Part shown: one piece after another, positions 18,291 to 27,511 of the stretch | How positions within the stretch are numbered: position 1 is the first letter of the stretch | Layout of the letters: each line of letters begins with the position of its first letter | Assembly: GCF_001642835.1 (NCBI RefSeq) | Contig: NZ_LXEI01000007.1 | Location: 36,225-100,224, forward strand | Origin: Pseudotamlana agarivorans | GTDB taxonomy: Bacteria; Bacteroidota; Bacteroidia; Flavobacteriales; Flavobacteriaceae | Direction: 5' to 3' | DNA: 64,000 nucleotides | Notes under the pieces: model-generated | Told to the model about the DNA's origin: nothing | The model's input: the letters and a program-made list of their open reading frames with translations, nothing else | The model's database searches: none | Position numbers and translations under genes: made by a program

Positions 18291-19175
18291 ATGGAAAATA
18301 ACAAAACTAGTTCTGGATTAAAAATTGCTTTAGGTATCGCCATTGTTTTATTTTTAGGAACCGCATTTTATACCATGAACCTTTATAAGCAGTCTAATGA
18401 TGATAAAAAGGAATTGGCAGAACAAAAACAATTAGTGATGAATGATCTAAACGCCATGGCAAAACAATATGATGAGGCGATTAGCGAAAGTGAAATCACT
18501 AATAATAACTTAATTGAAGCTAGAGGTCGAATTCAAGGATTAATAGATTCTTTAAAAATTTCTGAAACTAATGTGAAAAGTTTGTGGAGATACAAGCAGA
18601 AATATGCTTCACTTCAAAAAGAAATGGATGCTATTTTAGCTCAAAACGATTCACTTAGAATTGAAAACTCATACTTAGCAACATCATTAGATAGCACGCG
18701 TGTTCGTTTAGAGGAGCGTACTGTATTTACCGATTCATTATTAGTACAAAATAATGCTTTGGCTGAAGTTGTAGAGAATGCTTCGATTTTGAATACTATA
18801 GATTTGAAAGGATCTGGGGTTATTGAAAGAACATCAGGGAAAGTTATTCCTACCGAGCGTGCAAGAAGAGCAGATAAAGTTCGTGTGTGTTTTACAGTTG
18901 CTAAAAACGCTTTAGTTCAAGCAGGAGATCAAGAATTATATGTTCAAGTTATCGATCCTAAAAACACGACATTAGGCCTTAACGAACAAGTTGAGTTTGA
19001 TGGTAAAATTTTTAATTACAGTATCATTAGTAAATTTAACTACGAAAATGCTAATTTAAATATATGTGAATTTGTAGATCTAAAAGGTGATGCTGATTTT
19101 GAAAAAGGACGTTACATTGTTAATGTTTACAACCAAAAGGATTTAGTTTCTACAACTGAATTTACTTTGAAATAA
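18291..19175 (+). CDS. Membrane-anchored coiled-coil protein of unknown function
   Basis: A 294-residue protein not assigned to a function. One N-terminal membrane helix (about 10-29) is followed by a long heptad-rich coiled coil (about 33-130, rich in Glu, Lys, Gln, Asn) and a C-terminal beta-rich domain (about 165-294). The topology suggests a single-pass inner-membrane protein with a periplasmic C-terminus. Homologous proteins are widespread in Flavobacteriaceae and are sometimes labelled chromosome-partitioning protein; nothing in this sequence (no Walker motif) supports ParA. Followed by a clear terminator. Confidence 0.75.
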   Translation: MENNKTSSGLKIALGIAIVLFLGTAFYTMNLYKQSNDDKKELAEQKQLVMNDLNAMAKQYDEAISESEITNNNLIEARGRIQGLIDSLKISETNVKSLWRYKQKYASLQKEMDAILAQNDSLRIENSYLATSLDSTRVRLEERTVFTDSLLVQNNALAEVVENASILNTIDLKGSGVIERTSGKVIPTERARRADKVRVCFTVAKNALVQAGDQELYVQVIDPKNTTLGLNEQVEFDGKIFNYSIISKFNYENANLNICEFVDLKGDADFEKGRYIVNVYNQKDLVSTTEFTLK

Positions 19176-19200
19176 TAAAATATAAACACTTAAAGTACCT

Positions 19201-19232
19201 AAAACCTCAAATGTCAAGTTTGAGGTTTTTTT
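19201..19232 (+). terminator. Terminator after the coiled-coil protein gene
   Basis: Perfect 11-bp stem AAAACCTCAAA (19201-19211) / TTTGAGGTTTT (19219-19229), 7-nt loop, T run. Confidence 0.85.
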
Positions 19233-19347
19233 ATACCCGAATATGAAATTATTTAATTTTACATATCTTTAAACCAAATTTAATAGCACTATATTGCTAT
19301 CACTTCCCTCCCCAAATTATTAATGCTAATTTTTAAATGATGCATAC

Positions 19348-19923
19348 ATGGATGTAAACCATGCTTTTTTAAACACTTTCTTAGATGTTTCCGAAGAGAG
19401 TTATAAGCAGTTATTAGAATTGTCTACAATTAGAGATTTAAAGGCCGGAGATCAAGTCTCTAAAAATGGAGAGGTTCCTACTAAGATTTATTTGTTAGTA
19501 TCTGGTACGATGCGTGCTTATTTGAGTTCCAAAGAAGGTAAGGAGTACACTAAAAGCTTTTTTACTGCTTTTAGTTTTGTTGGGTCATTAACGGCTTTAG
19601 TACAAAAATGTCCATCAAAATTAATTTACGAAGCATTAACCGATTGCAAGGTGTACGAATTAAACTTTGCTAACTTCAAAGAACTTTGTAATAAGGATTT
19701 AAATATAAGTGCACTATATAATAAAGTCTTAGAGCACATTTTTATTAAATATGAAGAGCGACAATTAGAATTAATTTCTATGGATGCAACTGCTAGGTAT
19801 TTAAAACTACAAAAGGAAATGCCCGATATCGAAAAAGTTTTACCACAATTTCAAATAGCGAGTTTTTTAAGTATTACTCCAGTTCAGTTAAGTAGAATCC
19901 GAAAGAAATTAAAGTCACAATAA
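19348..19923 (+). CDS. Crp/Fnr-family transcriptional regulator
   Basis: A 191-residue regulator with an N-terminal cyclic-nucleotide-binding-type beta-roll (about 25-115; GDQVSKNGEVPTKIYLLVSGTMRAY) and a C-terminal helix-turn-helix (about 155-190; IASFLSITPVQLSRIRKKL). The canonical cAMP-contact Arg/Ser pair is not evident, and there are no N-terminal Fnr cysteines. Many Bacteroidota members of this group have unknown ligands. Single gene, convergent with fumC across a shared terminator. Confidence 0.85.
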   Translation: MDVNHAFLNTFLDVSEESYKQLLELSTIRDLKAGDQVSKNGEVPTKIYLLVSGTMRAYLSSKEGKEYTKSFFTAFSFVGSLTALVQKCPSKLIYEALTDCKVYELNFANFKELCNKDLNISALYNKVLEHIFIKYEERQLELISMDATARYLKLQKEMPDIEKVLPQFQIASFLSITPVQLSRIRKKLKSQ

Positions 19924-20084
19924 ATGCTTACAAAAATTTGTAAGTATTTTGTAGGGAAATGTTAAAATTTATGTTTTCATTAACATTATTAACAAATGTT
20001 AACTAAAGGTTAAATGGTTAGTTTTATATTTGGGTAATTCACTAAAGGTTTATTCTTTAATGATACACTAATTAACCAACCATA

Positions 20085-20119
20085 AAAAAAGCAGGTCATT
20101 TTATATAACCTGCTTTTTT
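20085..20119. terminator. Bidirectional terminator between Crp-type gene and fumC
   Basis: Perfect 12-bp stem AAAAAAGCAGGT (20085-20096) / ACCTGCTTTTTT (20108-20119), 11-nt loop. The A and T tracts suit both strands. Confidence 0.85.
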
Positions 20120-20139
20120 ATTTTAAGTATGTTGATTGT

Positions 20140-21537
20140 TTATTTTAAACTTCCAACCATGTTTTCTGGTTTTACCCAAGCATCATAATCTTCAGCAGAA
20201 ACATATCCTAAATTGATAGCCTCTTCCTTAAGGGTCGTACCATTTTTATGTGCTGTATTAGCAATTTCAGCAGCTTTGTAGTAACCAATTTTAGGGTTTA
20301 ACGCCGTTACAAGCATTAAAGAGTTGTTTAATAATTTGGTAATAACCTCTTGGTTTGGTTCAATACCAACGGCACAATTCTCTTCAAAACTAACACAGGC
20401 ATCACCAATTAATTGAGCTGATTGTAATACGTTTGCAGCCATAACAGGTTTAAAAACGTTAAGCTCGTAGTGACCTTGTAAACCACCCACAGAAACAGCA
20501 ACATCATTACCCATAACCTGAGCACAAACCATTGTCATAGCCTCACATTGTGTTGGGTTTACTTTTCCTGGCATAATAGAACTTCCTGGCTCATTGGCAG
20601 GAATGATGATTTCACCAATACCAGAACGTGGACCAGAAGCCATTAATCTAATATCATTTGCTATTTTGTTTAAAGAAACAGCCAATTGTTTTAAAGCACC
20701 ATGAGTTTCTACAAGCGCATCATGTGCTGCTAAAGCTTCAAATTTATTTGGAGCTGTTACAAATGGTAATTTTGTAAAATCTGCAATATATTTTGCAACT
20801 AATTCACTATAACCTTGAGGTGTATTTAAGCCAGTTCCTACAGCTGTTCCTCCAAGTGCTAGTTCACTTAAGTGAGGTAATGTGTTTTCTAAAGCTCTTA
20901 AACCATGATCTAACTGAGCGACATACCCAGAGATTTCCTGACCTAAAGTAATAGGTGTAGCATCCATAAGGTGTGTTCTACCTATTTTTACCACATCACT
21001 GAAAGCTTTAGATTTATCATTTAAGGTATTTCTTAGTTTTTTAACACCAGGAATCGTTGTTTCAACAATCTTTTTATAGGCTGCAATATGCATGCCTGTA
21101 GGAAAGGTATCATTTGAAGATTGTGACTTGTTTACGTCATCATTAGGCTGGATGGTTTTTTCGCCCTCTCCAATCACTTTTCCTGCTATTTGGTGCGCTC
21201 TATTTGCAATCACCTCATTCACATTCATGTTACTTTGAGTTCCAGAACCTGTTTGCCAAATTACTAAAGGAAATTGATCGTCGTGTTTTCCTTCTAAAAT
21301 TTCATCGCAAACTTGAGAAATTAAGTCACGTTTTTCAGCATCCATAACACCCAATTCACAATTGGTATGGGCAGCCGCTTTTTTTAAGTAGGCAAATCCG
21401 TAAACAATTTCTAAAGGCATAGAAGCCACTGGTCCAATTTTAAAGTTGTTTCTAGAGCGTTCTGTTTGAGCGCCCCAAAGTTTATCGGCTGGTACTTGTA
21501 CCTCACCCATAGTATCTTTTTCGATTCTGTAACTCAT
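20140..21537 (-). CDS. fumC: Fumarate hydratase, class II
   Basis: A 465-residue iron-independent fumarase of the TCA cycle. The superfamily signature [15 protein letters not shown] contains the flexible catalytic-loop Ser; the substrate-binding segments [19 protein letters not shown] and [16 protein letters not shown] are intact. Length is standard (about 465). Single gene, divergent from the peroxiredoxin. Confidence 0.97.
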   Translation of the reverse strand: MSYRIEKDTMGEVQVPADKLWGAQTERSRNNFKIGPVASMPLEIVYGFAYLKKAAAHTNCELGVMDAEKRDLISQVCDEILEGKHDDQFPLVIWQTGSGTQSNMNVNEVIANRAHQIAGKVIGEGEKTIQPNDDVNKSQSSNDTFPTGMHIAAYKKIVETTIPGVKKLRNTLNDKSKAFSDVVKIGRTHLMDATPITLGQEISGYVAQLDHGLRALENTLPHLSELALGGTAVGTGLNTPQGYSELVAKYIADFTKLPFVTAPNKFEALAAHDALVETHGALKQLAVSLNKIANDIRLMASGPRSGIGEIIIPANEPGSSIMPGKVNPTQCEAMTMVCAQVMGNDVAVSVGGLQGHYELNVFKPVMAANVLQSAQLIGDACVSFEENCAVGIEPNQEVITKLLNNSLMLVTALNPKIGYYKAAEIANTAHKNGTTLKEEAINLGYVSAEDYDAWVKPENMVGSLK

Positions 21538-21736
21538 CTTAATAGTATTAATTTAAAGAGGTAAAGTTAAGGCTTTTGCTAGTTTTTAAGAACTGGATAA
21601 CACTAAATTTTGATTAACTTTTTTAACAATTATATAACGGTTTTCATCTGATTAAAACAAGATATTTTGTGTAATTTACATTAAATGAGCTGCTTAAGTA
21701 AAGTGGTTTAATAAACTTAACTAAATAAATAAAATT

Positions 21737-22372
21737 ATGGCAACAATTAGATTAGGAGATAAAGCTCCAAATTTTACAGCTGAATCGACAGAAGGAACAA
21801 TTAATTTTCATGAATGGCTAGGGGATAGCTGGGGCGTATTATTTTCGCACCCTGCAGATTATACACCTGTTTGCACCACAGAATTAGGAACCGTCGCTAA
21901 ATACAAAGCTGCCTTTGATAAACGTGATGTAAAAGTAGTGGCGCTAAGCGTCGATGGCCTAGATTCTCATAAAGGTTGGATACAAGATATTAATGAAACT
22001 CAAAATACTACAGTTAATTTCCCAATAATCGCGGATGAAGACCGTATGGTTTCAGAGTTATATGATATGATTCATCCAAATGCCGATAGTAGCGCAACAG
22101 TACGTTCTGTATTTGTTATAGGAAATGATAAAAAAGTAAAATTGATGATTACCTATCCAGCCTCTACAGGAAGAAATTTTGATGAGTTATTACGTGTTAT
22201 AGATTCGTTACAATTAACGGCTTATCATAAAGTGGCAACGCCAGCCAATTGGCAAAAAGGGGAGGATTGCGTGATCGTCCCATCGGTTGACACCGCATCG
22301 ATTCGAAGTTTATTTCCTAAAGGTTATAAGGAAATAAAACCTTATTTAAGAATGACACCTCAACCCAATTAA
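21737..22372 (+). CDS. 1-Cys-type (Prx6) peroxiredoxin
   Basis: A 211-residue peroxiredoxin of the Prx6/AhpC-TSA group. Peroxidatic Cys46 in DYTPVCTTELG (PxxxT/SxxC motif), with Arg in the SSATVRSVFVI segment. The C-terminal domain (about 160-211) is the extension of the Prx6 subfamily. One more Cys is present near 176 (GEDCVIVPS), so a resolving role cannot be excluded. Reduces H2O2 and organic peroxides in the cytoplasm. Upstream region is 200 bp, divergent from fumC. Confidence 0.92.
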   Translation: MATIRLGDKAPNFTAESTEGTINFHEWLGDSWGVLFSHPADYTPVCTTELGTVAKYKAAFDKRDVKVVALSVDGLDSHKGWIQDINETQNTTVNFPIIADEDRMVSELYDMIHPNADSSATVRSVFVIGNDKKVKLMITYPASTGRNFDELLRVIDSLQLTAYHKVATPANWQKGEDCVIVPSVDTASIRSLFPKGYKEIKPYLRMTPQPN

Positions 22373-22421
22373 GCACTTTTGGTAATGGTTAAAAACTCTG
22401 TTAATAAATTTTATTTTGATT

Positions 22422-22452
22422 TTGTATAACTACAGTGTTTACATTATATTTG
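22422..22452 (+). promoter_or_regulatory. Bacteroidota-type promoter for the 57-residue membrane protein
   Basis: TTG at 22422-22424, 20-nt spacer, TATATTTG at 22445-22452. The start codon is at 22483. Both boxes match consensus. Confidence 0.65.
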
Positions 22453-22482
22453 CGACAGATTTTATAACTGACACGATACATT

Positions 22483-22656
22483 ATGTTTGATTTTGATCAA
22501 TATTTAGGCTTTTTAGCATTTTTAACCATATTAACTATTGGTTTTTGGTTAATGATTTTTTTATTAACTTTTATAGTTCCTTATTGGATTGGTGGTTCAA
22601 TCATTGAAAAACTAAAAGAAATGAAGGAAGAAAAGAAAGCAAAACGCGAAGCTTAA
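22483..22656 (+). CDS. Small single-pass membrane protein, 57 residues
   Basis: Starts MFDFDQYLGF, has a long hydrophobic stretch (about 8-38; ends PYWIGG) and a highly charged Lys/Glu tail (EKLKEMKEEKKAKREA). The function is unknown. Support for a real gene: a consensus promoter 31 bp upstream, coding-like composition with a charged cytoplasmic tail, and an excellent terminator 18 bp after the stop. Confidence 0.75.
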   Translation: MFDFDQYLGFLAFLTILTIGFWLMIFLLTFIVPYWIGGSIIEKLKEMKEEKKAKREA

Positions 22657-22674
22657 AACATAAGTTTATTATAT

Positions 22675-22710
22675 AAAAAAAGGAGATTAATTATTTAATC
22701 TCCTTTTTTT
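22675..22710. terminator. Bidirectional terminator
   Basis: Perfect 16-bp stem (22675-22690 with 22695-22710), TTAT loop, with A and T tracts on either side. It serves the small membrane protein gene and the convergent outer-membrane receptor gene. Confidence 0.9.
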
Positions 22711-22740
22711 GTACTCGTATTTTTTTAAATCAGTTCATTT

Positions 22741-25275
22741 CTAGCCTTCAAAATCTGAATCGTCAAATTGATCTCCTCGGTCACCTCTTTTTTCATGGCG
22801 TTGTTTTTGTTGATTGAATCTATATAAGAAGGATACATTGATTTGGCGTGGTCTCCATTGGAATTCTGAATCTCTTTCAAAAAAATCTGTTTCCGTAAGC
22901 GTTCTACGTTTTCTAGAGTTAAAAACGTCGCGAACGTTTAAAGATATTGTGGCGTTATCGTTGATTTCTTTACTGAAAGCTAAATCCATAGAAAATATAC
23001 CTTCAGAAGTGCTTTGTGCATTCGAATTTGGACCTCTATAATTCATATTTGTTTGCCAGTCAATTTTTCCAGGAAGCGTTACCTTACTACTAAACCTAGC
23101 AAACCAGCTATTATCTTTGTTTCCGTAGTCCACGTCATTAAATACACCTTCTTTTTTGAAGTGAAAGTAATTAAAGCTAGAGTTTAAGCGTAACCATTTA
23201 TAGGGGTTGTATAGAATTCCAATTTCGCCACCCGTTCTGTCATTAGAGGATAGATTGATAGGTACTGTTCTAATGATATCAATACCGTCGGAAGTTTGAT
23301 GACCTGTTTCTTCTTCAACGCGTTCAAACGAACCTGTTTCGTGTTGATAATAAATGGATGTTGTTAAGGTTAATTTATCCCATCGTTTTAAATATCCAAT
23401 ATCGAAAGCACTAGCAAATGCAGGGGCTAAATTAGGGTTTCCTTGAAATACATTAGTACGACTAGACCGTGTAGGGAAGGGGTTAATGTAATATCCTCGT
23501 GGTCTATTTATTCTTCTATTATAACCAAGAGTGATGCTTTCTTCTCCGTCTTCATCCTCATTAGCTAAATTGTAAATAATATTTACCGTTGGAAAAAGCC
23601 CTAAATAGTTATTGTTAAAATCAACATCAACAGGAAAACCAAATGAGTCTTCCAACTCTTGATCTGTTAAACGGGAATCGATATGTCCTTTTAATTGAGT
23701 GTTTTCTAATCGGAGTCCTAGTAAAAAAGAAAAGTCGCCAAACTTTGTTCCATATTGTGTGTACACGGCGGCAATATTTTCGGTGTAATCAAAAATATTG
23801 GAGATGGTATCATTTACAAAAAAATCACCAGTACTCAAATCCTCTTGTCTTAAGATATAATCGGTGATTTCATTTTTGAAATTACCTCTAAAGCCCGCTT
23901 CAAAGCGCGTGTCTTCACCTATTGGTAAAACATAGTCAGCCTGAATTAAATACTCCTTTTCTTTATCATTTTGATTGATTTTTTCTTCCTGAAAAGGCGT
24001 TGGGTTGATTTGGTTTGTAGTGATATAATTTTCATCAATATCAGAAAATTGGTCTTCATCTTGATTTTCATATTGAAAATCGGCTGTTAATTCGTGGCCT
24101 TCATCATTAAACTTTGTAACGTAGTTTAATGCAAATTGAAAACTGTTTCCAGCTTCTGAATCTTGTTCTCTTCTTAGCGTTTGTTCTTCTAAAATATTAG
24201 AATTGTATCGTTTACTAAGATTTAAAGATTCGTCGGCGTCTTCACCATACCTATAAAAAATACTTCCTGTTAGTGCTGTTTTTTTTGTTAAGAAGTATTC
24301 CATTCCTAAACTAGCATTGAAGTTGCGGTTTAGACGTGTTATTTCCTGATTTTCATTAATATTTTCAAACTCTGGAGGTACGGTTTGTCCGTCTTCCATT
24401 TTATCAAAATAAGTCGTGTAGCTGTTACCGTTTCTAGGGGCATCATAATAGCGGTAGCCTAAATTTGAAAAAAGGTTAAATTTTTCGGTTCTGTAATTTA
24501 AATTTGTTGAAGCACCTAAGTTATCAGGGTGTCCAGCAGTAAGATTTACTGAACCATTAAAACCGAGTGTTTCCTTCTGTCTTAAAATAATATTTAAAAT
24601 ACCTGCAGTTCCTTCAGCATCATATCTTGCTGAAGGGGAAGTGATAACTTCAACGCGTTCAATAGCTTCGGCAGGGAGTTGGCTTAAAACATTAGTATCA
24701 CCAAAACCAGCCATAGCCGATGGTTTTCCATTTATTAGAATGCGTACATTTTCATTTCCTCTTAAACTTATAGCACCTTCAACATCAACAGAAACAGAAG
24801 GAACATTGTTAAGCGCATCACTTATGGTTCCTCCAGCAGCAGTGAGGTCTTTTCCGATATTGTAAATTTTCTTATCGAGTTTGATGTCTACCGTTGTTGT
24901 TTCGGCAATAACCTCAACAGCATCTAAAGCTTCTAAATTAATTTCTAATGAGATAGACCCTAAGTTTAAATCTGAAGAGATTTCTTTATCAGAAAGCTTA
25001 ACGGTTTTATACGACATGTACTCTAGAGAAATGTCGTAAACCCCTTGTGAAATGGGAATACTAAATTCACCTTTTTCGTTGGTAATACCACCTTCAACGA
25101 TTTTATTTTCAGCTTTACTAAAAAAGGAAACCGTTGCATATTCTAAGGGTTGCTTGGTTTCTTTATCGAGAATAGTTCCTATAACGGTAAGTTCTTTGCC
25201 TTTTATTTTCTTTTGGGAATATCCCAAATTTGATAGTAATAGAAAAGCAAATAGCGGTAATATAAATTTTTGCAT
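22741..25275 (-). CDS. TonB-dependent-receptor-like outer-membrane beta-barrel protein
   Basis: An 844-residue outer-membrane protein. Signal peptide at 1-20 (cleavage near GYSQ), a carboxypeptidase-regulatory-like beta-sandwich at about 28-110 (GTILDKETKQPLEYATVSFF), a plug at about 125-230 (ISDALNNVPSVSVDVEGAIS, RVEVITSPSARYDAEGTAGI) and a large barrel to the C-terminus with a basic/acidic tail (EKRGDRGDQFDDSD). This is the CarboxypepD_reg + plug + OMP_b-brl_3 layout common in Bacteroidota. The substrate is unknown; there is no SusD partner, so it is not a SusC/D pair. Confidence 0.9.
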   Translation of the reverse strand: MQKFILPLFAFLLLSNLGYSQKKIKGKELTVIGTILDKETKQPLEYATVSFFSKAENKIVEGGITNEKGEFSIPISQGVYDISLEYMSYKTVKLSDKEISSDLNLGSISLEINLEALDAVEVIAETTTVDIKLDKKIYNIGKDLTAAGGTISDALNNVPSVSVDVEGAISLRGNENVRILINGKPSAMAGFGDTNVLSQLPAEAIERVEVITSPSARYDAEGTAGILNIILRQKETLGFNGSVNLTAGHPDNLGASTNLNYRTEKFNLFSNLGYRYYDAPRNGNSYTTYFDKMEDGQTVPPEFENINENQEITRLNRNFNASLGMEYFLTKKTALTGSIFYRYGEDADESLNLSKRYNSNILEEQTLRREQDSEAGNSFQFALNYVTKFNDEGHELTADFQYENQDEDQFSDIDENYITTNQINPTPFQEEKINQNDKEKEYLIQADYVLPIGEDTRFEAGFRGNFKNEITDYILRQEDLSTGDFFVNDTISNIFDYTENIAAVYTQYGTKFGDFSFLLGLRLENTQLKGHIDSRLTDQELEDSFGFPVDVDFNNNYLGLFPTVNIIYNLANEDEDGEESITLGYNRRINRPRGYYINPFPTRSSRTNVFQGNPNLAPAFASAFDIGYLKRWDKLTLTTSIYYQHETGSFERVEEETGHQTSDGIDIIRTVPINLSSNDRTGGEIGILYNPYKWLRLNSSFNYFHFKKEGVFNDVDYGNKDNSWFARFSSKVTLPGKIDWQTNMNYRGPNSNAQSTSEGIFSMDLAFSKEINDNATISLNVRDVFNSRKRRTLTETDFFERDSEFQWRPRQINVSFLYRFNQQKQRHEKRGDRGDQFDDSDFEG

Positions 25276-25355
25276 TAGTTAACGTTTGTCTAGTATGACT
25301 GTAAATTTATATGAAGGTTTAACCAGAAAAGGTTAATATTATGTTAATAAAAAAA

Positions 25356-25700
25356 CTATTGAATAATTGTTGAAATAACTTCAGGAGGTCTTCCTACAAC
25401 AGCTTTATCGCCATTTATAACTATAGGACGTTCAATTAACTTAGGATTTTCAACCATGGCTTTAATAATATCGGCATCGGATAAATCTTTATTTTTAAAA
25501 TCACTTTTCCAAATTGCTTCATTTTTTCTAACTAAAGCTATAGGCTCAATACCTAAAAGCTTAATGATTTCTTTCAGGTCTTTTTCTGAAGGTGTATTTT
25601 CTAAATATTTAACAATTTCAAATTCCTTTCCTGAGTTTTCAAGAATTTGTAATCCGCTTCTAGATTTACTACATCTATTATTGTGATATATTTTAATCAT
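25356..25700 (-). CDS. arsC: ArsC-family (arsenate reductase-like) thioredoxin-fold protein
   Basis: A 114-residue ArsC/Spx-fold protein. Catalytic Cys10 in YHNNRCSKSRSG and the arsenate-binding Arg in IERPIVI (about 91) with GRPPE at the end, as in glutaredoxin-coupled ArsC. The name is by family; in Flavobacteriaceae such genes often lie outside ars operons and may have another redox role. Its ATG overlaps the stop of the HAD gene (ATGA), so it is the last gene of the prfB-HAD-arsC operon. Confidence 0.85.
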   Translation of the reverse strand: MIKIYHNNRCSKSRSGLQILENSGKEFEIVKYLENTPSEKDLKEIIKLLGIEPIALVRKNEAIWKSDFKNKDLSDADIIKAMVENPKLIERPIVINGDKAVVGRPPEVISTIIQ

Positions 25701-26317
25701 GATAATTGAATAATATAGTTTTTTAATTGGTCTTCAAGGTTTTCTGCTGATGTGAAATGAATGCCATGTATACCCAGTTTATTGGCTGCTTCAATGTTTC
25801 TTAAATTGTCATCAATGAAAATGGCTTTTTCAGCTTCAATATTAAAGCGGCTTAGCGTAAGCTTGTAAATGTCTTCAAATGGTTTTCTGGTGTTTTCTTC
25901 TCCTGAAACCAAAATGCCTTCAAACCATTGTAAAAAGTCAAATTTCTCTTGAGCAATCGGAAATGTTTCTGCACTCCAATTGGTTAAAGCAACCACTTTA
26001 TATTGTTTAGAATCAATAAGTTTTTTTAGGATATCTACGGTGCCTTGTATGGCTCCACCTAGCATGCGCTCCCAATCGCCATAAAAAAGTCTAATTTCTT
26101 TTTCATATTGGGGATGTTGTTTAACCAAGTCTTCAGTGGCTTGAGCTAGAGGGTAGCCGGCATCCTGATTTTCATTCCAGTCACTGGTACAAATATGCTC
26201 TAAAAACCAACGCATCTTTTCTCGGTCGCCATTAAAGACCTCTAAAAAAACGTATTCAGGATTCCAATCGATAAGTACACCGCCAAGATCGAATATTATG
26301 GTATTTATTTTGGTCAT
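25697..26317 (-). CDS. HAD-family hydrolase (YihX-like)
   Basis: A 206-residue HAD-IA phosphatase. Nucleophile Asp10 in [13 protein letters not shown]; motif II Thr/Ser in VALTNWS (about 115); motif III Lys and the Asp pair in [12 protein letters not shown] (about 165-176). Variable cap domain at about 20-85. The substrate is likely a sugar phosphate, but this is inference. ATGA overlaps link it to prfB upstream and arsC downstream. Confidence 0.87.
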   Translation of the reverse strand: MTKINTIIFDLGGVLIDWNPEYVFLEVFNGDREKMRWFLEHICTSDWNENQDAGYPLAQATEDLVKQHPQYEKEIRLFYGDWERMLGGAIQGTVDILKKLIDSKQYKVVALTNWSAETFPIAQEKFDFLQWFEGILVSGEENTRKPFEDIYKLTLSRFNIEAEKAIFIDDNLRNIEAANKLGIHGIHFTSAENLEDQLKNYIIQLS

Positions 26318-27424
26318 AATTGATTGTCGTCTTCTACTTTTTGTCCCATCGTCATAAGGTATGATTTAAGAAATTCGTCAATATTTCCATCCATTACAGC
26401 GTCAACATTTCCCGTTTCATGAGCGGTACGCACATCTTTCACAAGTTTGTAAGGATGCATCACATAATTTCGAATTTGACTTCCCCATTCAATCTTCATT
26501 TTGCCAGCTTCAATATCGTCGCGTTGGGCTAATTGTTTTTGAAGTTCAATTTCATAAAGCTGCGATTTCAACATTTGCATAGCACGAGATCTGTTATCGT
26601 GCTGCGAACGGGTTTCAGAACATTGTATTTGGATGCCTGTTGGTTTATGATGTAGCTGAACTTTGGTTTCAACCTTATTAACGTTTTGTCCTCCAGCACC
26701 GCTAGATCTCGCAGTAGTAATCTCGATATCAGCAGGGTTAATCTCAATTTCAATAGTATCATCAACTAAAGGGTAAACATATACGGAAGCAAAGCTGGTG
26801 TGGCGTTTGGCGTTACTATCAAAAGGAGAAATACGCACCAATCGGTGAACACCATTTTCACCTTTTAACCAACCGAAAGCAAAATCACCTTCAAGTTCTA
26901 GGGTTACGGTTTTTATACCGGCAACATCACCTTCCTGAAAGTTAAGTTCTTTAACTTTAAAACCACTTTTTTCGGCATACATTAAGTACATGCGCATAAG
27001 CATACTTGCCCAGTCACAGCTTTCTGTTCCGCCTGCACCTGCAGTGATTTGAAGTACAGCACTTAAACTATCGCCTTCTTCAGAAAGCATATTTTTAAAT
27101 TCGATGTCTTCTAAAAAAGTAGCAGTTTTATCGTAGTGCGTTTGAACTTCTTCAGCCGTATATTCACCTTCTTTATAAAATTCATAAAGCAAATCGAGCT
27201 CTTCGATAAGTGACTTTACATTTTTATAATCTTCCACCCATTTTTTCTTCACACGAAGCGATTTCATGAGTATTTCAGCAGATTTTGGATCATTCCAAAA
27301 GTTGGGATCAAAGGTCTGTTCTTCTTCGTTTTGGATTTCTATAAGCTTGGCATCTATGTCAAAGATAGTGCCTAAGTTTGTCAAGGCGGGTATTAAGATC
27401 TTTAATTTGATCGGATGTTATCAT
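26314..27424 (-). CDS. prfB: Peptide chain release factor 2 with programmed +1 frameshift
   Basis: RF2, 369 residues after frameshifting, reads UAA/UGA stops. The first frame starts at ATG 27424 and encodes 21 residues (ends LDKLRHYL) before an in-frame TGA at 27361-27359. Shifting +1 on CTT-TGA-C enters the second frame ([10 protein letters not shown]...), which runs to 26314. This copies the E. coli layout (LRGYL/DYDAK). The main part carries the stop-recognition SPF motif (VRISPFDSN) and the peptidyl-hydrolysis GGQ motif ([11 protein letters not shown]). Starting at the ATG at 27384 instead would give a false N-terminus. First gene of prfB-HAD-arsC. Confidence 0.95.
27358..27373 (-). promoter_or_regulatory. 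RF2 autoregulatory frameshift site
   Basis: Minus strand reads AGG CAC TAT CTT TGA C. The slippery CTT-TGA-C is intact. The internal Shine-Dalgarno, AGGGGG in E. coli, is reduced to AGG. Low RF2 lets the ribosome pause at TGA and slip +1. Confidence 0.9.
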
Positions 27425-27511
27425 GTCAATTTACTTTTGAACAAAAATAGGATTTAATAGAGGAGGGAAAAACATTCTAAGCATAATTTTATAGTTTTAC
27501 ATTAAAATTTC

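Noticed and set aside
22741..25275. SusC-type polysaccharide utilisation locus
   Set aside because: The receptor has no SusD neighbour and no glycoside hydrolases nearby; its barrel is of the OMP_b-brl_3 type.
27360..27384. ATG at 27384 as prfB start (MTNLGTIF)
   Set aside because: Its first eight residues are a wrong-frame read of the region just upstream of the frameshift; the first frame plus CTT-TGA-C explains the family N-terminus.
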